DNA of 64,000 bases, from assembly GCA_002077065.1 (NCBI GenBank), contig NAJO01000023.1:248001-312000 (forward strand), in the 5' to 3' direction. Source of the DNA: Cryoendolithus antarcticus (Eukaryota > Ascomycota > Dothideomycetes > Cladosporiales > Cladosporiaceae). This document shows positions 43,678 to 54,580 of the stretch, piece by piece (the first letter of the stretch is position 1; each line of letters begins with the position of its first letter). The notes beneath the pieces are model-generated. The model worked only from the letters and a program-made list of their open reading frames with translations, did not search any database and was not told where the DNA came from. The position numbers were made by a program, and so were the translations under genes.

Positions 43678-44619
43678 ATGGCCGCGCAAGAGTACTTCCA
43701 AGGCCACATCCCAGGCGCTCCCCACAATCCTCCTCCTCCACCGCAGCAAGCACCACCAACACAGCCCATCCGCATTCAGTCGTCTGGTCCCCAGTCGCCC
43801 CTTCCATACCCGCTCTTCGACGGTCCTCCACCACCATACTCCCCAGGCGGCGTGAACGGAGCAGACCAGCGGCCTCATTCCCAACCTCCGCCACAGCAAC
43901 GCTTTAGCCAGACCCTAGGCCAGCCCCAGCAGCATCAGGAGTACCGACCTTCGAATCTCTCGCAATCCTATCGCCCACCAGGTCCATCACAGTCCCAATC
44001 CTCCTACGGCTACCCACCCGAGAAGCTCTACCCTCAGACACAGCAGTACGGGCTCCCGCGCCCTGGATCTCAAAGCGGTCCACCCCAAGCCTTTGACTCA
44101 CAGCGGCAACAATACCCTCCGCCACCCCAGCAACAAGGCGCCTGGCCTCAGCAAACTCGCCCATACTCCCCTGCACCTGCAGTCCAGCCACCCAATCTGC
44201 ACCAACCGCGCCGAAAGAACTCAGCAACCTCAACCGAGTACCCACCCTCAGTCTATCGCCCTGATCCGCGTGATACAAAATCAAGCCACAGACCCCAACG
44301 CTCCCGCTCACGAAGCCGGTCACGAAGTCGAGAACGCCGACGCCACGGTGAGCGAGGGACCGAACGTAATTCCGGCGGCAAGCCAAAGAGCAGCGTCAAT
44401 ACCTTTCTTGGTGCCTCTGGAGGCGCACTGATAGGCGACGCCATATTCCCCGGTTTAGGCACGCTTGGAGGCGCATTGCTTGGAGGACTAGGTGGGCACG
44501 AGTACGGGAAGAAGGATAAGAAAGGGCGAAGTGCGGGGCGGGATGACCGGGAGAGGGACAGGGATGGGAGGAGGAGAAGGTATAGCGATGAGGACGATGG
44601 GAGGAGGGGTAGGAGATGA
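43678..44619 (+). CDS. Pro/Gln-rich protein with C-terminal glycine zipper
   Basis: Single exon, 313 residues. Residues 1-195 are Pro/Gln/Tyr-rich and disordered (APHNPPPPPQQAPP). A basic RS stretch (RSRSRSRSRERRRHGERG) leads to a glycine-zipper segment TFLGASGGALIGDAIF, then PGLGTLGGALLGGLGGHEYG. This hydrophobic helical hairpin resembles glycine-zipper 2TM domains found in many fungal and bacterial surface proteins. The end is a Lys/Arg/Asp-rich tail. Function unknown; membrane association through the zipper is an inference. Confidence 0.75.
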   Translation: MAAQEYFQGHIPGAPHNPPPPPQQAPPTQPIRIQSSGPQSPLPYPLFDGPPPPYSPGGVNGADQRPHSQPPPQQRFSQTLGQPQQHQEYRPSNLSQSYRPPGPSQSQSSYGYPPEKLYPQTQQYGLPRPGSQSGPPQAFDSQRQQYPPPPQQQGAWPQQTRPYSPAPAVQPPNLHQPRRKNSATSTEYPPSVYRPDPRDTKSSHRPQRSRSRSRSRSRERRRHGERGTERNSGGKPKSSVNTFLGASGGALIGDAIFPGLGTLGGALLGGLGGHEYGKKDKKGRSAGRDDRERDRDGRRRRYSDEDDGRRGRR

Positions 44620-44844
44620 GTCGATCAGGACGGAGGACGGGCGCTGGTCGCTCGGCGGGTAATCTATATCCACAGGCGGAGGATTCGAAACGGAGATGAT
44701 ATAATGAATGTACGAGCTGCACCATTTCAAAACTTACAACCCTTCCAGCTGGCCCGGAATCATTTCATGCAGGAACGTAGAGTATACGATAAGCTTCAAG
44801 GCAAGTCAAGGAAGCGCTTTCACATGACTACTCGAAAATCTCGT

Positions 44845-46890
44845 TCACCAAACTCCCATCACTCCCACAAAAGCAGCTACAAGTAGTGCTGCCACAGGAA
44901 AGGTGGTCCTGCCGGCTCTGCTCGTGCTGACCTTGATCTCCGCGCCCGGAGCTTTCATCTCAGGCACATAGCTACCCGGCGCCGTCTCATTAAGCGTGCC
45001 ATCCCAGCAGTACTTCGCGAAACACGTCGTGCACGCCTCCGGCACCTCCACGCCATTCCTCTCCAGACTCCGACTCAGAATCGCACAGCCGACGCAAGTC
45101 CCCCAGCCCGGATCCACAGTTCCGTTTCCTTGCGTAGCTAAGTTGTAGCCGTTGGCGACGATAGCGTTGCGCTCCGTGTTATTGTACTCCAAGTCGAAGG
45201 TTGAGACGTTGGAGGTGTAGACGTACGGTGCATTGGGCAGGTAGACGATCAGCGGCGCGATTCCACCGGTGGTGTTGCTCGAGTCACACCCGAAGAACGT
45301 GGGTCGGTTGTTGAGGCCGAGATTGAAGAACGTATTCACATCCGGGATCGAGGGGAAGGGCGTGCCGTTCTGAATCTCCGTCAAAGAGCGACGGTACGTC
45401 GATTCTATTGCGAAGCCGCTTGGCCAGCCGGTTGCGGAAGCGTTGGTTGGAAGTGTGGCGTTCGTATCTGCCGAGGAGTCGACGGCGAAAATCACGTCGA
45501 CGGCTCGTGGGGGCTGGATCAGGGGAAGGAGAGGAATATTCTGCCCGTCTTCGCCGCCGTCCACAAGCGTGAGTTGTTGCGAAGCGTGGCCGAGGTTCGT
45601 ATCGTTGTTCCAGCCGTAGAAGGGGTTGGGGTAGTCTGCTATGTCGTTGTTGGCTGAGCCGAGGCCGCCTAGGAGAGCAGTCAGACTAGCTTGGAGGGCT
45701 GTACTCAGCAGACCGGTGCTGTTCGTGCCGTTGACGGCTGTGAGGATTGTGTTGAAGAGAGAGCTGGAGGTGCCGAAGACGAAGCCGATGTTGTCGAAGC
45801 CTGTGACGCAGGCTTCTGTGCTGCGGACCAATCCGGAGGAGAAGTTCGAGCCGACGTACTTCAGTGGTGCGAAGCCGCGGACCGTGGGGTCGAAGGTACC
45901 CAATTCCCAGGGGCTGAACTCGAAGACTGTGGTGTTGCCCGGGATGATGGTTTCGCCTGGTGCGCGGCCGTCGGCTACGACTAAGGGTAGAGGCACGGAG
46001 CCGGAGGTGAACCAGTCTTGTTGCGAAATAGAGGAGAAGGTGTATGCTGGCCCGCCATCTGATGCGTTGACAAGTTGGTAGCTCAACGCGCGTCCCCAGT
46101 AGTCCGTGATGGATGTGTTGAACCCAGCATCCTCCTTCCCACTCACTTGATCCTCCAGCGCCGCGTAGTAGCCTGCACTGTCAAGCAGTTGGATGCTACC
46201 CATACTGGGGCCCTCGTAAATAGTATTTCCGAGTTGCCACAAGTCGCTGTCATCCGGATTTGAGGCAAGGATATCCGAAACAGAGGAGAAGTTGTTCGCG
46301 TACAGTGAGCTGACTGCCCAGCTCCCACCTGAAAGACCAGCTAAGTATGTTGCAGCTTGCAGCAGCCCACCCAGCTGACCGGCATTCGTCGAGTTCACCG
46401 TCCTACTGTCGAATGCCTGAACGACGCCAGCACCGTTCAGCATCGCCCTGTACCCGCCTCCTGATAGCGCGATGCCGATATTTGGCAAGTTGCTGACATT
46501 GCTCTGGTGATCTGAAATATACTTATCTGTATCCAAACCTGAGATATTCAAACGCGCCAGCAGCTGCTTCATCGGATCAATAGTGGCCTGTCTTCGGACC
46601 TCCAGCCATGCTGTCTCGTTCGGTGACAGTCCGCTGGCGTTTCGTATCGTGGGCGCATCTGATGGGCAGGCGTTTGTCTGAGGGGTGTAGCCATGAGGCG
46701 TATTGGCGGCGAAGGCACGCGCTGCGAGGAGTGCTGTCTCGCGGACTGCCTCTCGCTTTAAGACTTCGGACTCGACACTTCTCGCTGCGCGTTTCATCAG
46801 CACTGCATTCCTCTCGGCCTCGTACTCCGCCAACTCACCAGCAACAACTCCCACCACCGCCGCGTAAGCTAGGATGCTCGTAAACCTCAT
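44845..46890 (-). CDS. Phospholipase B / lysophospholipase, GPI-anchored
   Basis: Single exon, 681 residues. Phospholipase B removes both acyl chains from glycerophospholipids at the cell surface or in the medium. MRFTSILAYAAVVGVVAG is the signal peptide. The cPLA2-like catalytic core has IALSGGGYRAMLNGAG (oxyanion region) and the nucleophile motif YLAGLSGGSWAVSSLY; the catalytic Asp region is LVDGGEDGQNIPLLPL. Many N-x-S/T sites and paired Cys (GWGTCVGCAILSRSLE, CTTCFAKYCW) fit a secreted glycoprotein. The C-terminus (TTFPVAALLVAAFVGVMGVW) is a GPI-attachment signal. Confidence 0.95.
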   Translation of the reverse strand: MRFTSILAYAAVVGVVAGELAEYEAERNAVLMKRAARSVESEVLKREAVRETALLAARAFAANTPHGYTPQTNACPSDAPTIRNASGLSPNETAWLEVRRQATIDPMKQLLARLNISGLDTDKYISDHQSNVSNLPNIGIALSGGGYRAMLNGAGVVQAFDSRTVNSTNAGQLGGLLQAATYLAGLSGGSWAVSSLYANNFSSVSDILASNPDDSDLWQLGNTIYEGPSMGSIQLLDSAGYYAALEDQVSGKEDAGFNTSITDYWGRALSYQLVNASDGGPAYTFSSISQQDWFTSGSVPLPLVVADGRAPGETIIPGNTTVFEFSPWELGTFDPTVRGFAPLKYVGSNFSSGLVRSTEACVTGFDNIGFVFGTSSSLFNTILTAVNGTNSTGLLSTALQASLTALLGGLGSANNDIADYPNPFYGWNNDTNLGHASQQLTLVDGGEDGQNIPLLPLIQPPRAVDVIFAVDSSADTNATLPTNASATGWPSGFAIESTYRRSLTEIQNGTPFPSIPDVNTFFNLGLNNRPTFFGCDSSNTTGGIAPLIVYLPNAPYVYTSNVSTFDLEYNNTERNAIVANGYNLATQGNGTVDPGWGTCVGCAILSRSLERNGVEVPEACTTCFAKYCWDGTLNETAPGSYVPEMKAPGAEIKVSTSRAGRTTFPVAALLVAAFVGVMGVW

Positions 46891-47726
46891 GTTCGCTTCA
46901 CCCTATAATGCCGTAATGAAGTGAATGTGAGGGAGAAAGGAAACCCAAGGAGATGCGATCCTACATTACTAGGCTAATCACCAGTCATTACATATCGTAT
47001 GCGCAGCCCGTGATGGATGTTTCAAACTCCGGCCGGCTGTGTACGGCATCTTGGCCACGCGACTGAGAAGGTTCGCGCTGACGTCGCTCTCGCAAGGCGC
47101 CGCGGGCGCGGCGCTGACCTTATAACTTTATTTAGATCAGGTACCTGTCGATCTGCTTGGCGTGTGTCTTTCGCGAGCCCTATATGTCGGTAGGGATGGC
47201 AATGGTGTGGGTCTTCCAGTACAATAGAAACGGGGGAACGCAGATGTGCAGCGCATGGCGAAGATGCGTCGTACAGCATCGCGACGGGGCAGGTAACCGA
47301 TCGGGTGCACCTACTTCACATACCGCTGAAGACAATAAAAGCTCCCCTGTAGAGGTGGGGCATTCCTCTCCCGCCGTGCGGCGAGTGAAGCGCAGTGATG
47401 CCGCGAAAGATTCCACGGTCGGGGCGATTTACAGGCTTACGTCCGACGCCGGCATGGCTGCATCCCGCAACTGAACTAACCTCATCGCCAGATGCCGAAA
47501 GTTATGCTGGATAATTTTCTCCGCGCAGAGGCGACAGATCGAAACAGACGCATGAACGGGAGACGATAGCCGACACCATTGCATTGACATTATGGACACT
47601 TGCTATGGCACACCGCCCTCTTGTCAGCCATCTCGCCTTCCCGCCACCAAATCATGTCCGTAGCTTCGCTAGACGCTGTGCGATCTGATGGGCAGGTCGT
47701 GCCGAGCACAGTCCAGCTCGCGGAAT
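46891..47726. promoter_or_regulatory. Intergenic region upstream of phospholipase B
   Basis: 836 bases with the phospholipase B promoter and the 3' flank of the mucin-like gene. No supported frame. Confidence 0.35.
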
Positions 47727-49580
47727 CTACATAGTGCTGATGACAAGCAGAACACTGTTCATGGAGATGACCAGAAGCGCTAGGCATTTCTTGCCAGACA
47801 ACCTCGCGCTGCCACCCGTGTATTGCGCGGGAGATACGGTAGTCGCTGGAGTCGACTCGGTAGTAGGCGAAGGGCTCGCCGGCTTGCTGCTGGCGGTGAA
47901 CACAGGTACGGTGGTCGCTACGAGCGTTGTCGACGTCGAAAACGATGGCGCTGGGGACCGCGAAGTTGAAGCCGGAGTCGTCGGGGTCGTCAAGGTCGTT
48001 GAACTCGTCGAACTTGTCGTTGGCGTGCTCGTAGGCGTACTCGCAGGCTGAGTCGTAGGCGGCTTGGTTGGCGTAGTCATAGGACTCGTTGTACGCGTAG
48101 TCGTAGACGTAGTAGCTTGCGAAGTCGGAGTCGATGGCAGTGTCGTAGCCGATGTCGACGGCGTGCTAATAATTGTGTCTGGCACAGGGATCGGAGTACT
48201 ACTCGAGACAGTTCTCGTAGTGTCTGGCGGCGGTGGTGACGGCTCTTGCGGCGGTGCGGGACGAGGCGTAGACTGGAGTGATCGCGGAAGTCAGTAATCG
48301 CCATCGGATCTAACACCGACACACCTGAGCTTACTGTAGTCGTGGTCTGGACAGGTACCATTGGGCTTGACGTCGTCAACTGGAAGTGGGGTTAGCGGAT
48401 GCGATCGCGAGGGAGCCTAAGCTGTTGGGATTTACTGTGATCTTTGTCACAGTCACCCCTATAGGAGCGACGGTGGAGGAGGAACTCGCGCTTGGCGTCG
48501 TCAACTGGACGTGGAGTCAGCGGATGCGATCGCGAGGGAGCCTCAGCTGCTGGGTTTTACTGTGATCTTTGACACAGTCACCCCTATAGGAGCATCGGTG
48601 GCAGAAGAACTCTCGCTGGGCTTCGTCAACTGGAAGTGGAGTCAGTGCATGCGATTGCGGGAGCCTCAGCTGCGGAGACTTACCGTAATCTTTGTTACAG
48701 TCACCCCTATCGGAGCATCGGTGGCGGAAGAAGATGAGCTTGGCACGAGCTGATCGAACAGCGGGCCGAGATTAGCGAGTGTACGGGTGTCGAGATGTAA
48801 CTTGGAGGTCTTACTGTAGGAGTAACAAAGGAAGTCACGGTCGATGTCTGTGTAGTCGTACTTGTGCTCGTCACAGGCTGATATAGCAGCACGTCGGACG
48901 GTCAGTAACCTGTAGGCACGGTACCTCCCAACAGATCCAGGAGTGACTCACCGTGATGGACGACGTAGCGGGAGTTGTAGTCGATGTGTTGGAAGTAGTG
49001 TGTCGGCTTGGTATGCTCGGCGTTGTAGTAGTGGACGAGGTGGTATTATGAGATGTGTGATAGCTAGGTTCAGGCCACGTGGTTGACATCGTGTATGTCG
49101 TTGGGGTTGTATGTACGCTCGGAAGTGTGTATGAGCTCGGCATGGGCGATGTGGTGGATAGACACGAAGTTGTTGAGTTGTAGGGCGAGGTCGTCGTAGT
49201 CCATGTCCTTGGTGTGGTCGGTGGATAGGGTGTAGTCGATTTACTTTCGGTCCATGGGATCGATGGTGTCCGGGATTTCCACGTAGAGGATGAGCGTGAT
49301 GTGGTCGATCTGCTTACAGTGGTAGAAGAGCAGGATGTGGACGACGTGATTGGAGCTGTTGAAGTATGGGTACTTCTGGGTGAGTGCCATGTCGTCGACG
49401 TGGTCGAGGAACAGGACGTCGTATTCCAGCCATCAGGATCTTATGAGCATGAGCACAACACTGGCTTATCGGACGTGAGGACAACTCACGACCCCAGCCC
49501 TCCCCTCCGACTCCGTCCCATCCCAAGACGACCGGAAAGAGCAGAATAGCACCGCCTAGAATAGAGCGAGGAAGGGACAT
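47727..49580 (-). CDS. Thr/Ser-rich mucin-like cell-wall protein, eight exons with duplicated units
   Basis: Exons on the minus strand: 49580-49490, 49439-48952, 48877-48815, 48749-48684, 48629-48561, 48504-48436, 48379-48335 and 48272-47727; all join in phase to 478 residues. MSLPRSILGGAILLFPVVLG is a signal peptide. Exon 2 encodes about 160 residues of Thr/Ser/Pro-rich sequence; exons 4-6 encode near-identical 22-23 residue units (ATDAPIGVTVTKIT type); the last exon is TTPTST-rich. The end, GKKCLALLVISMNSVLLVIS, is a hydrophobic GPI-type signal. Expected to be heavily O-mannosylated and wall-bound. No domain with known activity is seen. Confidence 0.75.
48380..48749 (-). repeat. Tandem duplication of an exon-plus-intron unit (125 bp)
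   Basis: Two adjacent 125-bp units, each a 69-nt exon followed by a 56-nt intron (48629-48505 and 48504-48380). A third, slightly shorter upstream copy is a 66-nt exon with a 54-nt intron (48749-48630). The introns are as alike as the exons (shared ccgcaatcgcatg/cgcgatcgcat core). The next exon (48379-48335) starts with the same TTGACGACG. Confidence 0.9.
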
Positions 49581-50283
49581 GATCGGAATTTCACTGTCCT
49601 ATGCTGAATCGTGCAAGAACAGAACAACCGTAACAGAGATACATGTACTTACGAAATGGAGCGGCCGTACTATAGAACAAGACATCTGTCTTGGGACTTT
49701 CCAAGATCCCGAACTGGCTATACATGCGGCACTGCATGGCTTAGAGGCAATCACTGGCATTAGCTCTGAATATTCGATAAACACCTGCACCTGCGCGGCA
49801 CGCCTTTTCATCCTGAGGCAGACGAGGCTGAAAGGGTCTCTCCTCATCGGTATACGTAGGCGCCAAGGCGAAGCGACGTGTAGCGTATCAGGCATGTACA
49901 AGAAGCTAGCACGAGCCGCGCAGTACTTCTCGAACTCATTGTTACACCAGCTAGATAGACAGTCAGATAGATTCCGCAAACGATGAGGCGGTGATGCTAA
50001 GGCACAGCAGAAGGAAAATGCTCTAGAAAACGCCATCGCGGGCTTGTAGATCCGGCTTGGTGTAGTCCTCAGCCTTGCAGGAATAATGCATGTTCCCCGC
50101 TGGGACCACGAATCACTGGACGATGCGTGGCACCCTCGAAGAAGTCCATCCACCGCGTCGATCCTCTGTCTCCTAGGCCTGATGCTCAAATAGTCATGAA
50201 CGGTCGAGGCGGTTCGCGCACCGGGCAGAGGCATTACTGTCTAGCTCTCGTTGCTCGTCGTGACACCCGACCTTTTGCTTACC
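49581..50283. promoter_or_regulatory. Divergent intergenic region, mucin-like / A1-like genes
   Basis: 703 bases between divergent starts. A 135-codon plus-strand frame (49579-49986) overlaps the mucin start codon and has no family signal, so it is not called. Confidence 0.35.
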
Positions 50284-52310
50284 ATGGCATTGGTGAGTCT
50301 GGCGGTCGTGTATTTCGGTGTAGCAGTCGCAGCATTGTCACCAAAAGCTATCAGCATACCACCGAGTGAATATTTGTTTGTCGTTCCGTCTACATCGCGA
50401 GTTGGTGGTCCGGAGAAGGCTGACACACGGTAGTATTGGCGACGATGGACGATGGTCGACGTTCTGGGTGACGCTCGGGACACCAAGGCAATCTGTCCAG
50501 CTGCTTCCAGGGACTTCTGCAACTGCATCTAATATACCATGGGTAAGTCGATTATTCTTCCCAGTCTGTTGCAGATGGTTCGATCGAGTGTTTCTCGTTG
50601 TTGCACACACGGGACGGAACTACAGTTTCGCCGATAGGCGATCGAGACAACACCCTTCACGCTAACACTCTTCAACGCCCAATGCTGGAGACACATGACC
50701 AAGTGACTGATGTGCTATGCGGTATAGGTCATTCAGCCCGAAGGATGTACTGGCTCCAATGCAAACATCACGGATTGCGCCAGTGATCGCGGCGGGCTGT
50801 TTGCCCGAAATCAATCGACATCATGGTCAACAGATACGCCAGGCAAGAACGACCTCTACAGTCTTGCGACCTATGAAGAAAGCATCTTAGGTCTCTATGG
50901 CACGTGTGTAGTCTCTCCTATTGGTTAGCGAAGATATGATGCTGACCACTCCTTTGAGTGCATACTATGGCTTCGACAACATACAGCTTGGGCCCGTAGG
51001 CTCTGGCGTGCCCATTATCGAAAAGCAGCTCATTGCTGCATACGAATCAAATGACTGGTTTGTCGGATATCTGGGTCTAAGCCCATACGGATTCAACTTT
51101 ACGTAAGTCTCATGTATCTGCCTGTGTTGCAACGGCTGAAGAACGTTCCTGCAGTACTATTGATCCACCGATTCCGAGCCTCATTGGCAATCTGGTGAAC
51201 CAGAGTGCAATTCCAGGACCCTCTTGGGGTTATACAGCTGGTGCGGCCTACCTTGAGACCCCAGTGTATGGGAGCCTGACACTGGGTGGCTACGACAAGG
51301 CGCGCATTGACTCCAGCAACACATTACACGACGTGCCATTTGGCCCGGACATCTCTCGCGATCTTGTCGTCCAACTATTGTCGATCACCTACGATTCAGA
51401 GGGCACCACACTTCTGTCGACCGAGCCCATATCCATCTTCATCAACTCCATGGTGACAGAGCTGTGGCTACCGGTCACAGTATGTCAGCAATTTGAGAAA
51501 GCATTCAACCTTACCTACAACGACACTGCGAGTCTCTACTTGATCGACGACTTTGTCCATGCAACGCTGGCGGCACACAACCCGACGTTCCAATTTAAGC
51601 TTTCTAGTCCGTCTAACATCAGCGGTCCATTGGTCTCCATCAGTATTCCTTACGCAGCACTAGATCTCACCGCCAGCGCGCCATTGTATCCGTCCGGATC
51701 AAGGTACTTCCCGCTGAAGCAAGCCCAGAACTCAACACAGTACACCCTAGGTCGCGCATTTCTGCAAGCTGCATATGTCATCGCGGACTATGACAAGCAA
51801 AGTTTCTCGATAGCCCAAGCTCTGTTCCCGATGGACTGGAAGGCCGTCGATCTAGTCACCATAGGCGGATCGCCTGCGCCTGGATTGAGTAGAGCCGCAA
51901 TCGCAGGTGTCGCTGTCGGTGGGGCAGCCATTCTTATCTTCCTTGCAATGGTCGCGGTCTGGCTGATTCGCAAGCGTCGACGCCGACAACAGACTCATAC
52001 CTCAGCCGTGACAGCGGGTGAGACGAATGGAACTCTCGACGCCGCAGAAGAGCACTACAATGATAAACACGACTCTCATGAATTGAAGGGCTCGCCAGCA
52101 CAGCATTACGGTAGCAAACACGATTCTTACGAATTAAGAGGCTCGCCTGCGCCGCAATACGACCCAAGAGGCTCCTTGCTCAGCGAGCTGTCAGCAGACG
52201 GACGGTATCAGCATCGCGGGAGCGCGAGGTATGAGTTGGCCGGGACGCCTGTGAACGAAGTACCAGGGTCATCTACGATCTTCGAGCTGCGGGAGACTGG
52301 GGAGAGATAG
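50284..52310 (+). CDS. Aspartic-protease-like (A1 fold) type I membrane protein, both catalytic Asp absent
   Basis: Exons 50284-50375, 50434-50542, 50728-50903, 50959-51102 and 51155-52310 give 558 residues. A signal peptide (MALVSLAVVYFGVAVAALS) leads into the pepsin-like fold: WSTFWVTLGTPRQSVQLLPG, PEGCTGSN, YYGFDNIQLG, GSLTLGGYD and YTLGRAFLQAAYVI. The first active-site motif is LPGTSAT instead of DTGS, and the second is FINSMVTELWLP, so neither Asp remains. One TM (AGVAVGGAAILIFLAMVAVW) is followed by a basic stop-transfer and a cytoplasmic tail with DSHELKGSPA / DSYELRGSPA repeats. Likely a surface sensor or binding protein. The 185-nt second intron and the GAG acceptor at 50958 are the least certain junctions. 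Confidence 0.75.
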
Positions 52311-52547
52311 GTAGCTCAGAGTGGGTTATGCATCGACCACGCAGCTCAGCCTCAAGATTTGAACTCTTCCCACAGCGTGGCGAGTGGATAGTAGCATCTG
52401 CCTAGGACAGCTTCGCATTCACAGTGACAATCTTACATACCATACGCCGTCGCTTCATGCCTGTCGTCCTGCCCAATCACAAGGGGTATCTTCCATCCGT
52501 ATAACGCCCGTGTCATGTTCTCGTAAACCCCAAGCATCACGCTGGGA

Positions 52548-53669
52548 TCAGAATGGATCCTCCATCTTGACGTCCTGCTGCACGCCAAGACCGGCTTTAG
52601 CAGTGGCCATGACATCCGGGCCCTCCTCTACTCGGTCTCGCACAGTGATCTCGTCCCCGATGAAGACTCCAAGTCCGCCAAACGCTTCGCACAAAGCTCG
52701 CTCGGTGTACTGCTCAAAGACATTGTACCCTCCGGCCTTAAGCTTGGGGTCCCGGAGATGCGTTTGCAGTGACTCCGCGACGTAGTGGTCTTGAATGCTG
52801 TAGTACTGCCGTCCCTCGAAGCTGAGTCCGCCGAACGGATCGATTGGTGCTTCAGGTGGTGCCGGTCCTCGTGCCTTCAGTCCCTTGATGACCAGACTCG
52901 AGCTGCCGTTACGCGACTCATCCGGCGCAGCGTTCAGCAATCTCTGCCGCTCCTCAGCAGCCTGACGATCCATCCTCCGCTTCAGCTGCACCTTCTGGCC
53001 CTCCTTTGCCACAGTCTCTGCATCCTCCTTTCCAGTGGCGAGCCTCTGCAGCAAATCTTTACGGTCTTCCAGCTGTGCCCTTTTCTCCTCATCCTCCTCC
53101 CTCCTCGCTGCCGCCCGTCGTAGCTTCGCAGCGTCCCTTTCTTCTTTTTGCAGTTCCTTATAGCTCGCCCCCCCGCCTCCTCGTGCATTCGCCTCGATCT
53201 CCTCCCGATGCGCCTTGGCATACTTCTCCAGCCGCCTTTCTGACTCCTCCACATCCAAGCCTTCAACAAGATTGAATGTCACGTCCTCAACCTCGTTCAA
53301 ATAATCGTTCCAGGCTCTCAAGTCCTCAAAGTCCTCCTCCCGCTTATTAAACACAGTAGCTATCCGCTTCCTAATATCCACCTCCCTCTCCACCTTGATA
53401 TCCTCGAACGTCTGCTCGCGGAAGCGGTGCTTGCGCAGCGTGCGCTTGCAGCCTGCTATAGGACACTGCGCAGGTCCGTGACCAAAGATGCGGTCCACGC
53501 AGGACTCGCACATCTTGTGGTAGCATTCTGGGTTTACTAAGAAGCGGAGGGAGGGGTTCAGGTAGCGGGAGGATTTGCAGACCGGGCAGGTCTCGTCTGC
53601 TGTGTCCCCACCGCCGCCGCCAGTACCAGTCGGCCGCTTGGGCGCTGGGGCTGGCTTGGGGCGCGACAT
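52548..53669 (-). CDS. TFB3: TFIIH/CAK assembly subunit TFB3 (MAT1)
   Basis: Single exon, 373 residues from ATG 53669. Tfb3/MAT1 bridges the Cdk-activating kinase to core TFIIH for transcription and DNA repair. The N-terminal RING has CPVCKSSRYLNPSLRFLVNP, CYHKMCESCVDRIF and CPIAGCKRTL, followed by the conserved RKHRFREQTFEDIKVEREVD. A long coiled coil (residues about 130-270) with Glu/Lys/Arg-rich sequence leads to a C-terminal region (DPFGGLSFEGRQYYSIQDHY) that binds the kinase. A Gly-rich stretch precedes the RING. A divergent promoter is shared with TIM17. Confidence 0.93.
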   Translation of the reverse strand: MSRPKPAPAPKRPTGTGGGGGDTADETCPVCKSSRYLNPSLRFLVNPECYHKMCESCVDRIFGHGPAQCPIAGCKRTLRKHRFREQTFEDIKVEREVDIRKRIATVFNKREEDFEDLRAWNDYLNEVEDVTFNLVEGLDVEESERRLEKYAKAHREEIEANARGGGGASYKELQKEERDAAKLRRAAARREEDEEKRAQLEDRKDLLQRLATGKEDAETVAKEGQKVQLKRRMDRQAAEERQRLLNAAPDESRNGSSSLVIKGLKARGPAPPEAPIDPFGGLSFEGRQYYSIQDHYVAESLQTHLRDPKLKAGGYNVFEQYTERALCEAFGGLGVFIGDEITVRDRVEEGPDVMATAKAGLGVQQDVKMEDPF

Positions 53670-53960
53670 GTTGTTGTTTAAGGGAGGAAGTGGGAGTTGG
53701 AGTAGGAATGTATATGCAGTGTCATGGCGGGGAGTTTCGGGAGTGCCGATCGCGCTTGCCTCAGGGAAATACTTTGGACCTCGACATGTGAGATCATCGA
53801 ACTCATATCTGAACACTGCTTTTACCATCTCGACCATACTCTCATTCCATCGCATCATCATCTCGATCGCTACCGGTCTATAGACTATCCTCGCCATCGT
53901 TCTCTGGCTCACTGAGTCCCGCGCGCCTTCCCTAGACTCCACACCCACAGTTTTGCGATC
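53670..53960. promoter_or_regulatory. Compact divergent promoter, TFB3 / TIM17
   Basis: 291 bases between the two start codons serve both genes. No named motif called. Confidence 0.5.
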
Positions 53961-54580
53961 ATGGCAGAGCAAGGACACGGGCTAGATCACTCGAGAGATC
54001 CGTGTCCATGGGTCGCATTATCAGATTTCGGAGGAGCGTTCTGTATGGGGGTGCGTTGCACGGAAGTGGCTTGAGTCGGCAGGAGCATCACTAATTCCCA
54101 GCGCAGGCAATAGGAGGAGCAGTATGGCACGGCGTAAAAGGCTACAGGAATAGTCCCTACGGCGAGCGAAGAATAGGAGGTATGCTGGATACGGGATGGT
54201 TATCTCCGCGCCCATACTGATGCATCTACCCAGCCCTCACAGCGATTAAAGCCCGCGCACCCGTTCTCGGCGGCAACTTCGGCGTCTGGGGTGGCATGTT
54301 CAGCACTTTCGACTGCGCTGTCAAGGGCGTGCGAAAGAAGGAAGACCCTTGGAATGCCATCATCGCCGGTTTCTTCACAGGTGGCGCTTTGGCAGTGCGA
54401 GGCGGACCACGAGCGATAAGAAACGGGGCGATAGGATGTGCGATTTTGCTGGCAGTCATCGAAGGTGTTGGGATTGGATTCCAGAGGATGATGGCCGAGA
54501 ATACGAGGCTGGAGATGCCACCGCCACCGCCTAGTCAGCCGAGTTTGGGAAGTGAGGGACCTCTGGGGGCGTTGGCATGA
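53961..54580 (+). CDS. TIM17: Mitochondrial inner-membrane translocase subunit TIM17
   Basis: Exons 53961-54050, 54107-54179 and 54234-54580 give 169 residues. Tim17 is the core of the TIM23 presequence translocase. The start has the conserved [16 protein letters not shown] and [15 protein letters not shown], then the motif [40 protein letters not shown] and [15 protein letters not shown]. The four TM helices carry the expected GxxxG spacing. The two Cys that form the Tim17 disulphide are present (one in DPCPW, one in TFDCAV). A Pro-rich tail follows. Confidence 0.95.

Noticed and set aside
43466..43899. Minus-strand frames over the start of the glycine-zipper gene
   Set aside because: Antisense to a Pro/Gln-rich coding exon; compositional shadow.
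47590..47787. Minus-strand 65-codon frame with several Cys, overlapping the mucin 3' end
   Set aside because: It overlaps the last mucin exon out of frame, shares no spacing with the Cys/His family, and has no domain.
49579..49986. 135-codon plus-strand frame in the mucin/A1 spacer
   Set aside because: Its ATG overlaps the mucin start codon on the other strand, and it has no domain or orthologue-like features.
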